A DNA stretch of 64,000 nucleotides from Dentipellis sp. KUC8613 (Eukaryota > Basidiomycota > Agaricomycetes > Russulales > Hericiaceae): NCBI GenBank assembly GCA_002286715.1, contig NSJX01000004.1, forward strand, positions 508,253-572,252, given 5' to 3'. Under the pieces are notes generated by a model. It was not told the DNA's origin and ran no database searches. It saw nothing but the letters and a program-made list of their open reading frames with translations. A program made the position numbers and the translations under genes. Below are positions 46,960 through 59,300 of this stretch, in pieces. The first letter of the stretch is position 1; every line of letters starts with the position of its first letter.

Positions 46960-49900
46960 ATGGACGAGCTTGTGAGCCACTGCGTCCGCGAGCTGTCGTT
47001 CGACGGAGAGCTTGGTGAGTGGCACTCAAGCTGTTTCTTCCAAGCGCGGGAATCAGAGACAGGCCCGTGTCGCTTCGCGAGTGCGGGCGGGGGTGTAGGT
47101 TCGAAACCCAGCGAACGCATACATCCATTTCTTGCAACGACTTTCTTTGAAATAACTCGGGTGCTCATGGACATGCGCATATAGGATGCAGCGTCGCCCG
47201 GCTGCGCGACTTTGTCGTGGACTACTTCCAACACACGGCGTCGCGGGAGCAGAATGTGGACGACAAGTACTTCGCGTTCGTATGGTCTATTATCGTGCAG
47301 CAGCCGACGGTCTGCTTGGGAACCGTTCCTCCTGGCACGACAACCGAGGTGTACATTGCACCACAGACGAGCCAGAAGAAGAGAGCCAAGGGTATGGATG
47401 AGCCTGCACCTGCCACTACGCTGGATGTGGTACCAGGCGCCGAGAAGAAACCCTTGGAAGAGCTCAAGGCAGAGTATGGGGATGCTCTTCGCATTGCGGT
47501 GGACCCCATGACTTCTTTCACTGCCATCACTGGCTTGCATACTAGGGTGAGCCACAGTAGGACCCGTCCTCAAGCGGTTGCTAATTTCTTTTGTTCTCAT
47601 CAGCCGTCTAAGCTGAGCCCCATGGTGTACACTGCCCTGCAATACATCACCCGCGGACGAGAACAGGGTATGAGTGTCGTAGACCTTGGCAAGAATACAG
47701 GCTACGACCAGAAGACGTGTTTCTACCTCATCAAGCAGCTATTGGAGCTCGATCTCGTAGTGAAACTCCGGCGAGGTGGAGTCGGCACCAACTTCTGCAT
47801 ACACAAGTATTTCTTCGAGCGCAGCCCCATGTGGAAGCAAATCCGCGACGAAGAGGCGAGGGAGCAGATGAAAGCCGAGCCAGTGGAAGAGGCGAATGAG
47901 GAGGGCGATGCGTCGGCAGCGCCCTCTGGGCTTCATTTCGAGCCTATGGACGCGAAGCACTTGTCGAGTCTTCCTATCATCAAGGCTAGGGTTGTCAAGC
48001 TTCTGAAACATTCCTCCAACTTCATACATCCGACTCAAAATCTGCTAATCGCAATTGTTCGTAGCGTCACTGGGTCAAAAATAGGACAGTCAGCTAACGG
48101 AACGTTTGCAGGGCTTCTCTAATCCGACCAAGACGGAACGCCGGTTCTTCCAGATTCGCCTCCGCGAGCTCGCGGACCTCGGTGTCATAGAAAAGGTCCT
48201 CGTTCAGAACAGCAACAAGCGCGCTAAGAAAACAGCCATTCCGTGCATCCGTCTGATCACCGAGGAGACACAGTCACAACCTCAGGTGCAGGGCGCGGAT
48301 GGTAGTAACATCGTAGCTGACGTGGGTGATGACGAGGGCCTTGCTGCTGAAGTCCTTGGTACATACCCTCGCGCCCCGCCCTTTCCAGAACCTCAACTGA
48401 ATGTGACTATTTTAACAGAAGATACAGGGACGGGATGCCTGAAGGTGGCCGTGTCGGTCCATAAGCAGCTGGTCGACCTCTTGGAAGATGCTGGTATCAG
48501 AGGCATGACCCTGGGTGTATGTTATAATTGTAGTTCTAGCAATTCTGCGATAGCTGACTTTCTCTAATGGATAGGAAATCTGCAGCGCCATCGGCAACTT
48601 CGACAAGCGCACAGTCGAGCTCCTCCTAACCCGCCTGGAAAAGTATCCTCCGCCCTCGCACCTCAGCGACCTTGGCGTAGCCCAGCTCATGGAGACGCAC
48701 GGCCGCGAGCGGCGGTATCGGTACTACACCATCGCGTCGTACCGCGCCATCGTGAGCCGGGAGAATCTCGACGACTCAGGCAGCCGCTACGCCTCTGCGG
48801 ACTTCTCGAACGTCGGCGGCTTTGCGCCCATCGATGCGGACGAGTTCTACGAGAGCGAGAGCGAGCTCATGGCGTGCGTGGATCGGTTCAAGAGTAAGGG
48901 CAGTGTTGGTAGCAAGAAGGGGGGGAGGCCGAGGAAGAGCGTTGGTGCGACGCCAGCGAAGGCGAAGAAGAAGCGCAAACGTGCAGAGAGCCCTGAGGGG
49001 GCGGATGATGGAGTTGTGGAGGCTTCTGCTAGCACTGCCCCTCCACCGGCCAAACGCCGGCGGGCAGCGACCAAAGCTGCGGAGGAGACTGGCGAGGGGG
49101 CAGCGCAGGATGGGACACCAGAAGTACAGAGTGCGGAGGCGACGCCTGCGCCTAAGAGGCGTGGCCGTCCGCCAAAGAATAAGCCTGCTCCAGCAGAGGA
49201 TGTCGATGGTGTCGCAGCACAGGTTGAGGGAGAAGATATAGAGAGGGCAGTTTCAGCTCCCGCGCCTACCCCGAAGAGACGAGGTCGGCTTCCCAAGCAG
49301 AAGAAGGCTGTGGAAGGAGAGGAGGCAGCTGGTCCCAGTCAAGCCGGCGAATCGTCAAGCGCACCTGTCCCTGAAAAAAGAAAGCGGGGGCGTCCTCGGA
49401 AGAGCATAGCTCCGCCGGAGAGCGAAGGTGCGCCTGCACTGGCTCACGTTGCCGCGGAAGGTCAGCTTTCTGCTGAAGCTGTGGCTCAGCAAGGTGGTTT
49501 GGTCATTGAATTCAATGGTAACGGGGATAACGCTGCTTTAGACAACGCTAGCCTACGTGAAGAACAGGAAACTGGGGAAGCGTCACCTAACGATACTCCT
49601 GGCCCCAGGCGTTCCTCAAGGAAGTCGAAAGCCGTGGTCCGCGAAGGATTTGTATCCACGGACACGCCGCGGACACGTGGTGTTCCTGCAGAGTCCTCCA
49701 TCTCGCAGCCTCCCGCTCGTGGGGACAGTCCAATGCGAATGGATGATGTCCAGCCCCAAGCTGAGGAACCCGAAGCGTCTGTCGCGCGCGAACCAGAACC
49801 ACAGGTCCCAAACGATGCGGTTCCTACATCGGACCCATTGAATTTGGATCTGAACTTGGACATCGCTGCAAGTATCCAGTCCGCTCTGCAAGGATTGGAA

Positions 49901-52900
49901 AGACAAATGGCCCAGAATGCGGCATCTGGCAGCTCCGGTCTGCCTGTGGCGACAGCGGTGTGTACTGTCATTTACTTTCCTCGTAGACATGAACTGAATG
50001 AACTTCACAGCCGATTTCTGCCCCAACTCAAGCGTCCGCTGGTGAAAAGAGAGCTTCGATCGACGTGCCGACTCCTTCTCAGACGACAAAACGCCAGAAA
50101 GTCGACGATACCAAGACTCCACGTTCGCGAGGCAACGTGTCCCTTCTTCGCAGAGAGAACGAGCTTGTGCGCGTAATGGAGAGTCTTAATGGAGTAACTC
50201 ACGCCAGCGCGAAGGAATTCTTGGATGGTCATATGGCGCTGATAGAATCTATGGCTGCCGCAGGCGAGCCCACGAGTGGCCTACCCGGAGTCCGAGTCGA
50301 CAAGCGGACTATGGACAATACGCTGGACAGCATGGAGGAGCGTGGAAAGGTCAAGAGCCTTCGGACGGCTGCCCGCGTACCACCTGGCGTGCAGAGATTT
50401 TTCCGCATCGTCTACTTCCCAACTGTGGAGAAGGAGCAGTTGGATGCATATGTGGCCAACCTAGGGAAGATCATACCTACTCCTCAGCAGCCCACGACGA
50501 AACGCATCGAAGAGGATATCACGTATGGGCGCGACACCATGAATCCTCGGCGCCGTGTTCTGCCTTTGCAACTCTTGCAGAAAGTGAGGAATCCTGAAGG
50601 TCAAGAAGGTTGGACTCGAGATATGTCGGCTACTTCTGAATTATTCTCTCACGACGATGCCACCATCCGCGAAACGTTGCTCCATGAGAAGTCTACGCTA
50701 TCGCAGTTTTATGGGTATATCCCTGGCAAAGCTGCACGAGCGCGCGAACTCAGTCTTATCACGATGAAGGGCATAGAGGCAGGGACCTCTCCCCATGTTG
50801 TGTCCAGCGAACAACGTGTATTCCACCTTTCGTTCTACTCGGAGGATATCTCCGTCGGGGCGTCTTGTGCTTTAATCTCTTCCCTCACGCATGACGAGGA
50901 GTTGACCCGCTTCTTGTCTACGGAGGAAGGCAAGAAGACGCTTGTCAAAGATCTTCCCACCAATCTCCACACAATCCTCCAAATCGGACGCACAAGGGGT
51001 CGTTCGCGGATGCTCGATCTTCTGGACGTTTTACGGGGCTTAGGCATCGCCACTCCCCTGGAGCCATCAGAATCTGAAACTCCCTTGGTCCGGTGCGCCC
51101 CAAACCGTGAGCATCCCGTCTCTTTCGACAAGTTCACTGCGGAATGGGCGGCAACCGCTCCGACTACCGCCCCTGTGTACTGGCGCTTCAACACGGTCGT
51201 GCCCCTCTATCTCTGGTCGGTCTCGGAGGCATCTCCACCCTTTTTGAAGGACGTGACTATTGAAAATAGCAGCGATCTCGCTGCATACTGGGAAGAAGTC
51301 GAGGAAATATGTAGGAACCGCAAGTTTATTGATCAAGGTTCTGTTCAATATCCAAGCACAGGTAGCGCTACCGGACCTCTAGTTGCTGCCGAAAGCGTGA
51401 TGCGCTGTCTCCGCCGTCGATCATCGTGGAATGTGGGGTATGAGTTAACTTGGCATCAAGAGCAATACCTTTTGCAGTTTGTCAACCAACTCACTGGTGC
51501 CACGCCTTCTCAGGAACAAGAGGATGCTGATGCGAGGTTGGAAAAGATATCTTGGGTTCTTAGTGCACCGATGTCGGTGATCACAAACTTTCTCTCCAAC
51601 ACTCGCGAAAGGATTACCTACGATGTCCAGAGAGCCGAGCGAAAGGCCAAGGCCAAAGCAGACAAGAAGAAGAAATCGGCCGCCGATGCTGCAAAAAGGG
51701 CTGCAGAAGAGGGCCGACTCCTCGCTCAAAAAGCGGCCGACGCGAAGGTGGAGCGCGAGAAAGCATGGGAAGCGTTGATCAATCGACTCCACCCCGGAAA
51801 ACTTGATGAGGCTGCTGCCAGTCGTATAGGTCGCATTCGCAGCTTGTTTATGGAATCCGGAATGGGTAGTGATGCGAAGAAGTGGGAGAAGGACGTCGCG
51901 AAAGCCCTTCAAGAAGCTCGAACCGCTGCAGAGACCAGGCTAGCACCTGTACACCGGGCTCCAGTCCGGCCGCGTGTGGCTGCACCTCCTCCAGTGGCTC
52001 CTGTTGCTCCTGGAAAGTCTGTAGCAGATCTGATTATCGAGCAAGGCCCCGCACGACATCCTCCTGCACAGTCAAAAAAACGGACAAAGAAGAAGAAAGG
52101 CAAGGCTGGTATGTTGTTTTATGCAGCGAACTCATGTTTGTCAAATTTGACGGTCACGTCCGCAGATGATCAACCTGAGGTAGAAAGCCCCTTGATGCGC
52201 AGACACCGATTCCAGTGGAACCGGGAGTATGACGAGCTTGCTCGAGACGCGTGCGTGATACTCAGGGCTCGCTGTCGGACAGCTTCTCGCATGGACTGGT
52301 CTGCGCTGGAGAAGGTATTCCCTGCGCTTCCACACAACTCCGTTAGGCAGCACTTCCTGCATCAAGCGGTGGATTCGGAGACATATCTCAAACGCCTAGA
52401 GGATCGATGGCACGAGCTTTGGCTTCAACACCGCGGGACGGATCTGCTCCCAGATCCAAAACCCAATAGCCTTTCTGACTTCGACCTTCCTAAGCATGTC
52501 GAGTTCTTGCGAAGACATATTGACAAGAATGCATTGTGCGTGCTCGCATCTTCCATTATCCTGGATCTATACTAACCGACCCAATGTAGACGAGTTGGGT
52601 TTGTGCATGCAGAGCAAAATACTCGCACTGTTCTTCCTGCGGATGTTGCCGAGATCGACAGAACCTGGCAAGTCGTCGAGAAGGCGCCCATGACATCGAC
52701 ATGGGACTTTATGTGGAGTCTGGGTGTCGACGAAGGCCGCGAAAAGGGTATGTTGCAACACCCATTCATCAAGGACGGAGAAGATTTCTTTCCTGCGCCA
52801 GATTCGGCGACAGAGGAAATCCATTTAGCGGAGGCTACGCTGAAGGTTTGTTTCATACTGAAAGTCTTCAGTCACCTGAACTGACTTCGTCGAAAAGATG

Positions 52901-54369
52901 GTCTTTGGAACGCCCGGAGAAGATTATGATGCCACTCAAGCTGCAGATTTGTTGCACAATGTCGGGGAGCAGTCGGTTGCCGTTGCCCAAGCCAACTTGC
53001 TCAGTCGTGGCATCCTGTCCAAGCTCGTAAGGGACCCCAAGAAGTCCAGACCTGGCAGAACACTAAAGATATCTGAAATGTATGATTGATTTCTTTTTAC
53101 ATGTAAATTCCGTCTGACCATGGATGCGTAGCAACCAAAATGCTCTTGGTGGCTCCATCCCGAGCGATACTTTTCAAGATGCAGCAACTTTGGAAGCTTT
53201 GTGCGAGGAGCAGGAGGACGCTTGGAAGGAATGGCCGCTTCTTTCGACAGATGGTGATACAGCTGCTCTGATTCAAGCCGTCTCTGAGGGCAAGGTAATT
53301 GACCCGCAAACGTGCTGCCGAACACTGTTCTAATATCTTGCCAGGTTGAGTTCAAGATGGATTTGTCTCAACCCAGAGCAGCACGTCCCGCTCTCGATTT
53401 CAACAGCAAGAAAGCGGGTGTGTCTAATCTCAAGAGCACTCTAGGCTGGTCTGATTGTGTTCTTTAGATGACGATGATATTGAGACGACTGTCTTCGTCA
53501 AATTCCATGACGTCTCTGCGCTCCCGGACCAAGCCATGCTGGAGTCGTCGCCGGCGGACAGGGAGTCTGTTATTGGTCCGCATGGGATGACACTGCAGGG
53601 GACACCAGCATGCTGTCGTGAGCTCTCTGACGGCGTCGTAGACTGTCAGACATGTTTGTCTGCGGAACACCTTGTCACCTTGGCAAGGCTGGCAGAGAAC
53701 GAGAAGCACCTTGTCGATCGCTTGCTCATGATACTGCAGCATGTTGGCCCCAACGGGATTGCAAAGCATGATATAATGGTATTTTCCAGAACTTGGTATG
53801 TATCCCATTACTGACGTTCTCTACTTTTGAAGAATCATCTGCGGGACTGCGATTCTGGGAGCGTCCTTCATGTGATCGAACAGCTGCTCGATGCGCCAAT
53901 ACCGCTCATACACTTCTGCGGCTACTCATCACTGGTCATGGTCTCTGCGTCCTTCATTCAGCCGTGGACTATCGTTGTTTCAAGCGACCCCTTGATACGC
54001 GTCTTCCCTCGACGTTGGCTAGACATATCGGGATCGAAGATGAATGACATATGGGAAGCCGCGATGCGAGCCGTTGTTGGGACAGTCGTCTTCAGACCTG
54101 GCATATCCCAAGTATGTGCCCGGATTGCATACAAAAGGTACTTTGCTCATGACCTTTCTTCCTAGCACGAGATTCGTTGGCGCTTGCGATCGGTCTACGA
54201 CAGACAAGAGATCACAGAGGTCCTGCAATATCTCCTGGATGAAGGGTTCTTAAGGAGACGATTCCCTCCGGGCACGTCCGTGCCTCTCGCAGGACTCATT
54301 CCTCCTGATGACGACGATGAGATCCAAGTCTTGTGGTTCATCGGTGACCGTCATTGGTATCAAGTTTGA
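46960..54369 (+). CDS. TFC3: TFIIIC B-box-binding subunit (TFC3/GTF3C1 type)
   Basis: Largest subunit of TFIIIC, which binds the B box of tRNA genes and recruits TFIIIB. A tiny first exon (46960-47014, MDELVSHCVRELSFDGEL) joins GCSVARLRDFVVDYF. The B-block-binding region follows: DDKYFAFVWSIIVQQPTV, then a winged helix with KLSPMVYTALQYITRGREQG and MSVVDLGKNTGYDQKTCFYL. A long disordered, Ala/Pro/Lys-rich insert (about 48900-49450) carries AT-hook-like motifs GGRPRK, RRGRPPKNK, RRGRLPK and KRGRPRKS. A very long exon (from about 50010) encodes further helical repeats and winged helices, with KLDEAAASRIGRIRSLFMES and RHRFQWNREYDELARDACVI. C-terminal exons end VLWFIGDRHWYQV. About a dozen introns; product near 2,200 residues, typical for the family. 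Confidence 0.88.
47095..47105 (+). promoter_or_regulatory. B-box-like element in TFC3 intron 1
   Basis: GTAGGTTCGAA again, followed by ACCC, so GGTTCGAAACC matches the B-box consensus GGTTCGANTCC in 10 of 11 positions. It lies in intron 1 (47015-47184), 231 bp downstream of the first copy. Confidence 0.4.
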
Positions 54370-54822
54370 TAGCGAGTCTGGACATTCCCTAAGCAAAGGA
54401 ACCAAGAGGCCTCATTAAATTATACGGTAATCCTTATGACCCCATGGTGTAGGTGTTTATCTGTTTATCTCATTGTCACTTTTACCGACCCTCCATTCAT
54501 CTGTATCCACGCTTGGTGGGCCTTGCTATGTAATTCCCTCGTCTGTTTCGAGCGTCTAGTAGGGGTGCTTTCGTTGTATGCTGCATGCCCAACTTCTGAA
54601 GTTCTTACTTTTATTGTAACTATACATTGTATGCTAGCATTTCCTTGTATGCGAAACCTGATGGTCCCAAAAAATCGTACGCAGGAGATCCAAAGCACAA
54701 GTTGCTGTCGAGTTGACGCGTTGCAATTGGTCAAAAAATCTAGACTAGGCGAGCTTGAACGGCTAAATGCGCGCTGCGGCGGTTCTTCGACTCTTGCAGG
54801 TCCCCTTGGCTTAGCACGTCCT
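54370..54822. other. TFC3 3' end and MTQ2 promoter
   Basis: 453 bp between two genes in the same direction. AT-richer than its surroundings, with no supportable gene. A 162-codon frame here runs into the first MTQ2 exon and is only its upstream extension. Confidence 0.45.
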
Positions 54823-55823
54823 ATGCTTCCCACTCCTGACACCTCACATTTGACAAAAGACGACTTTCTGCACGTCTACGAACCGGCAGGTAAGCGAAGA
54901 GCTTCGGAAAGCACCATACATTGACATCACACCCAACAGAGGACACTTTTTTGCTTTTGGACGGCCTCGAAGAGGATGCTCAAAGCCTTCGTGACTTGAA
55001 GCCTAGGATATGTCTTGAGATTGGGTGAGCTGTTCTGCAACTCCCTGTCCTTGCTGAAAGAGTCATCATGTCGCCGCAGTTCAGGTTCAGGATGCGTATC
55101 TAGTTTCATTGGGACAATCCTCGGCCCCTCAGAAGCTCGTCCGTCATACTCCTCCCAGCGACCCTATACGCCGAGCCTCATTCCCCGCTATGATCGTCAG
55201 TATACCTTTGCACGGACATAAACCCCCACGCGGCACGATGCACGGCCTTAACGGGACAACAGAACAAGGTAAAGATGCCCAACATTCCTGCAAATGCCTC
55301 ATATTTACCACTTAAATTAGATCCCACTCAACCCCATCCTCGCGTCGCTCGCAGGCCCTCTGTCTAAACGCCTTGCACATGCAGTAGATGTTCTTCTCTT
55401 CAACCCGCCCTACGTGCCTACCTACGGCGAAGAGGCAGATGCGGCGCAAGAAGGAGCAGGCATTGCGGGGTCTTGGGCAGGCGGGGCAGACGGGATGCAG
55501 GTCACAGAACGCCTCCTCGAGCAAATTGATGTGAGTGCGCTCCCGATCTGACCTTGCCTGTATAACGTTTGCTCAGTCTATGCATTATAATCCCCAGGAC
55601 TTGCTCTCCCCGAACGGTCGCTTTTACCTAGTGGCCGTCAAGCAAAATGACATCCCAGGGATCCAACGTCGAATGTTAGAAAAATACGGTCTTCAGAGTC
55701 AGGTGAGCTCCTATCCTCGGACGGAGAGCAAAAGTCGTCGCTGACCTCGTCGGTCATACGTAGATCGTGATTCAGCGTAGAGCTGGACGCGAACACCTCT
55801 TCGTAGTGCGATTTTCACGCTAG
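54823..55823 (+). CDS. MTQ2: eRF1 glutamine methyltransferase (MTQ2/HEMK2)
   Basis: S-adenosylmethionine-dependent methyltransferase that, with Trm112, methylates the GGQ glutamine of release factor eRF1. Exon 1 begins MLPTPDTSHLTKDDFLHVYE and splices to PAEDTFLLLDGLEED, the conserved opening of Mtq2. Motif I is split by an intron: LEIG/SGSGC. YLCTDINPHAARCTALTG is the SAM acidic loop; VDVLLFNPPYVPT holds the catalytic NPPY. WAGGADGMQVTERLLEQID is typical of this clade, and the end reads AGREHLFVVRFSR. Six or seven small exons separated by short introns. Neighbouring genes give no functional link. Confidence 0.92.
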
Positions 55824-56366
55824 CTACGCGGTGCTAGCGTCTCGAGATCGGACCTTGGATGGCATGTGTCAAGGCCGCACATCGCTATCCGGCAGGCAGC
55901 GTTCACTACGCGTGTCATCGGGTATCTTTTACTAGCTAGCAGCACATGGCGGAGGAGCCCGACCATGGACGGTCGGCGGGGAGGGTATGCGAGATAGCTG
56001 CTGCTACTAAGATGGATCGAGATAAGGTAGAATATATTCTCGATGTTATACAAGAACGAGAGTGGGAGAGTGTAGAAGCAGAAGGAAGAAGTGCCAAACG
56101 TGATTTTACAGAGTGATGCGAGTGGGTGAGTATGCGATGAGCGGGTGCGAGTGCGGGACAACATCCAATGTGAGAGGGTCCGAAAAATGATGGATGGTCC
56201 CATTATGGGGGCGTCGACGAGGATCGCCGGACCTATGCTACCATATTTTCAGTAGGAGTTAAGAAGATCGGTAAGAAGCATTCATTAGAGTAGTAAAATA
56301 AAGCGGCGGAGAGATGAGATGCAATGTGGTGTCTGAGGAGTCATGAATAGATGGAGGACAAGAACA
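55824..56366. other. Convergent MTQ2/tricalbin 3' region
   Basis: 543 bp between converging stops. A minus-strand frame of 127 codons (55820-56203) has no splice context or motif. I see no repeat or RNA gene. Confidence 0.45.
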
Positions 56367-59300
56367 TCAGTCGTCTTTGCGGCTTCTGGCAAGGCTGAAG
56401 CGAGAAGGTGAACCGAAGCTACGTTCAGCTATGGACGCATTTGAGCGGCGCCCGGCAGGAATGGCATCTGCGTCGAACTCAAGGCGTAGTCGCAAGATTC
56501 CCTGCCCGTCACGCAGTTCAACGAAGACGTCAGCCGACGAGACACCTTGTGGTTGGATGTGTCGCCAGATCTGGAAGGATGTCAGTGACAGGCTTTGTAG
56601 TTGAGACGAACCACTTACGTCGACCTCAGCCTCTCCCAGCAGCTTGTCCTTGCCGAGAGTCTTATGCGCCCAGATATATGCGTAGAGTTTAGTCGTAGGA
56701 GGTCCAGCAGTGAATGTGAAGGTCTCGTTCCTGAATAATGTGGTGATCAGTATCAATTGTTGTACCAAACCGATAAAAACGAACCATTCAGGTGCGAGAG
56801 TCTTTCCGGCATGCTTTGTCTTGGACTCCTTATCTCCAACGCGTATGACGGCATATGGCTTCACAGTCTCAGTATCCGTCAGGTCCTTAGCATCCAGGAC
56901 AGTGACTTTCAGAACACCGTGCTCGAAAGCGCCATTATGCGCCGGCGGTGTTGTGGGAGCAGCCAAGGCATCGTTGGCGATCATATGGTCCGACATGCCG
57001 ACAGGCTGGGAAGCCTGTGATCCAGGGATGTCGGGAACCTCGAACGTGGACTGATGGGTCACGCCATCCTTGAAGTCGTCATCCTTGTCCTTCTTGAAGA
57101 TGCCAGTGACACCGTGGAAGACGCCCTTTCCAGCACCGACGGGGAGGGCACCGATCTGCGTCATCGCGCGGCCAGCTGCAGAGAAAGTGGACGTGTTCTT
57201 GCGCGACTTGGCGATGATCTCCGGCTGGAAGATCAAGCTAATGCGGACTGTGCCCTTCTCGCCATGCTTGTCCGATTGCAGAGTAAGAACGGACTCGGCA
57301 CCAATGAAAGGTTCCAAGTTCGTGAGATCAATCTTGGCCAACCCTAGCGATTTCGCTTGTTCGATCTGGTTCCAATCAAAGACCTCGAGCTGGAAGTTCG
57401 CTCCCACCCGGGATGGCTATGATTATAAGTGAGTAACCTTTGGATTGTGCTGCAAAACAACTATGTTTACGTACCACAGACGTAACGAATTCCTCGTGCC
57501 AGTCGGGATTGAGAGTCTTTTTCTTCGTTTGCGACTTGTAGACTCTTTGTCCATTAAGGGTGAACACAACGAAGGGGTCCGATTTACCTGCAAACAATGT
57601 CGGATCATTGGGTGGCGAACGAGTTACGATGACACTTACCTCCTCTATCAACACCGCGAATGTCATGACCGTCGATGAGGCCTACGCGAAGCACACCTTG
57701 GTCTGCAAGGGCTGTCAATATAAGTTCCCGAGAATATTATTGAACAACTTACTGTTCACGCTCTCGCGCGCCTCGAGGACCACTGGTACGGGAACATAGC
57801 GCGTCTCGAGCTCAATCGTCCCTACTGTTCGCTCGTTTTCGTCCGTAAGGGTGTACGTGGTCGGAGTACCCTGCACATCATGTCAGCCAGTGCATGCGCA
57901 TATTATGCGATATAACGCACCAAAGTTTTCTCCAGGAACGCTTTTGCGTCACCCTTCCACTGCCCAAGAATATCGTCCTTGTCGCCCTCATCAGCCTCGT
58001 TGAGCCGCAGCCACACGCGCCCAAAGTCAAGCTCCTTGAGGAACCCTTCGCCCACATGCGCCCAATGCGCACGATGGCCCGTCGCCCGCGGCGTGCTGAA
58101 TGCCGGCCAATACCCATCGTCGAGCAGGACCTCCAAGCGCGCCTTCTTCGTGAGGTCTCCAGACCGGATGTGGAACACAATGACACCGGATTCTATGAAT
58201 AGACAAGGTTAGGGCCAAACATTCCTCATAGACATGCATCGGCAGGCAAACAAACGCACGTTGCTTCAGCAAATCCTCGGTGCTCATCTCGATGCCCTCG
58301 ACTTCGTGCTTTTCGCCGCTCGGGCTGGGGGGCGTCGTCACCCCAGTGGCCTGCGTCTCCGCCGTCTTGCCTGTCTCGTGAGTCTCCGTGGTCTTGTTCG
58401 TCTCCTTGCTAACCACCGACTCCGCCTTCGACTTCGACGTCTCGGTCGTCTTGGTGGATGCTGCCGTCCGTGTGGTGTCTGACGACCTGGTCTTCCTGTG
58501 GGTCTTGACTCCGATCGGCGTGGACGCGGTGATGCCATTCGGCACGGCCTCGGCCTCGATATCCGAGCTCGATACAGACGATCCACTGGACAGCACGACG
58601 TCGCCTGGACCCTCTTCGCCTTCAAGGCCCTCTCCCGCAGTGCTCTGATACTCTGCGGAGTCCGCCTCGAACTTGATACCCTTGAGCGCGAAGGCAGGAA
58701 CAAATTCGGCGACGTAGTGCAGGTTGCCCTTGTACGATTTGCCACGATCCAGTCGAATGGGTTCCGCGGCCTCTTTCTTGCCCTTTGACGCGAATTTGTA
58801 CTTCGGGTCTTCGGGGTGGGCAATTTCCTGCGCAACGTCGCTGACCTTGAGTTCGACGGATCCAAGAGAACGATCTTTCGTGAGGTGTTGATAGTCCATA
58901 ATCTCCATCAACACATTCTCCTTCAAGGAATGCACTAGTTCAACCAACGCGTCAGACTGGTGGCAACAGATCACAAGAGGCTCTACTCACCAGGAACATA
59001 GATGATCTGGTCCCATTCAGGGTTCAGGTCTAGAAAAGTGGTCAGAAGCATATATTGGTACGCATATACTGGCACTTACTGTTGTTCACGACTTCCGTCC
59101 GAGCCTGGACTGTGTTGTTGACCATGACACGAACATAAGGATCGCTCTGACATGGGCGTTAGCCATCTCTTCGGCCAAATCGAACCAAAAGCACAATACT
59201 CACCTTTCCTCCCAGAGCAGCCTCGACATTCTTCACATCAGTCGCCTTCTTCAACCAAAGTCTCACGACACCAATCGGCGGCACATATTGTTCCGTCCCA

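Noticed and set aside
46864..47105. tRNA genes suggested by GGTTCGAA motifs
   Set aside because: The surrounding bases form neither a paired T-arm nor an acceptor stem, and no A box lies at a usual distance.
46515..47642. 375-codon minus-strand open frame
   Set aside because: Crosses the TFC3 promoter, first exon and first intron; composition follows the antisense of real exons and no domain is visible.
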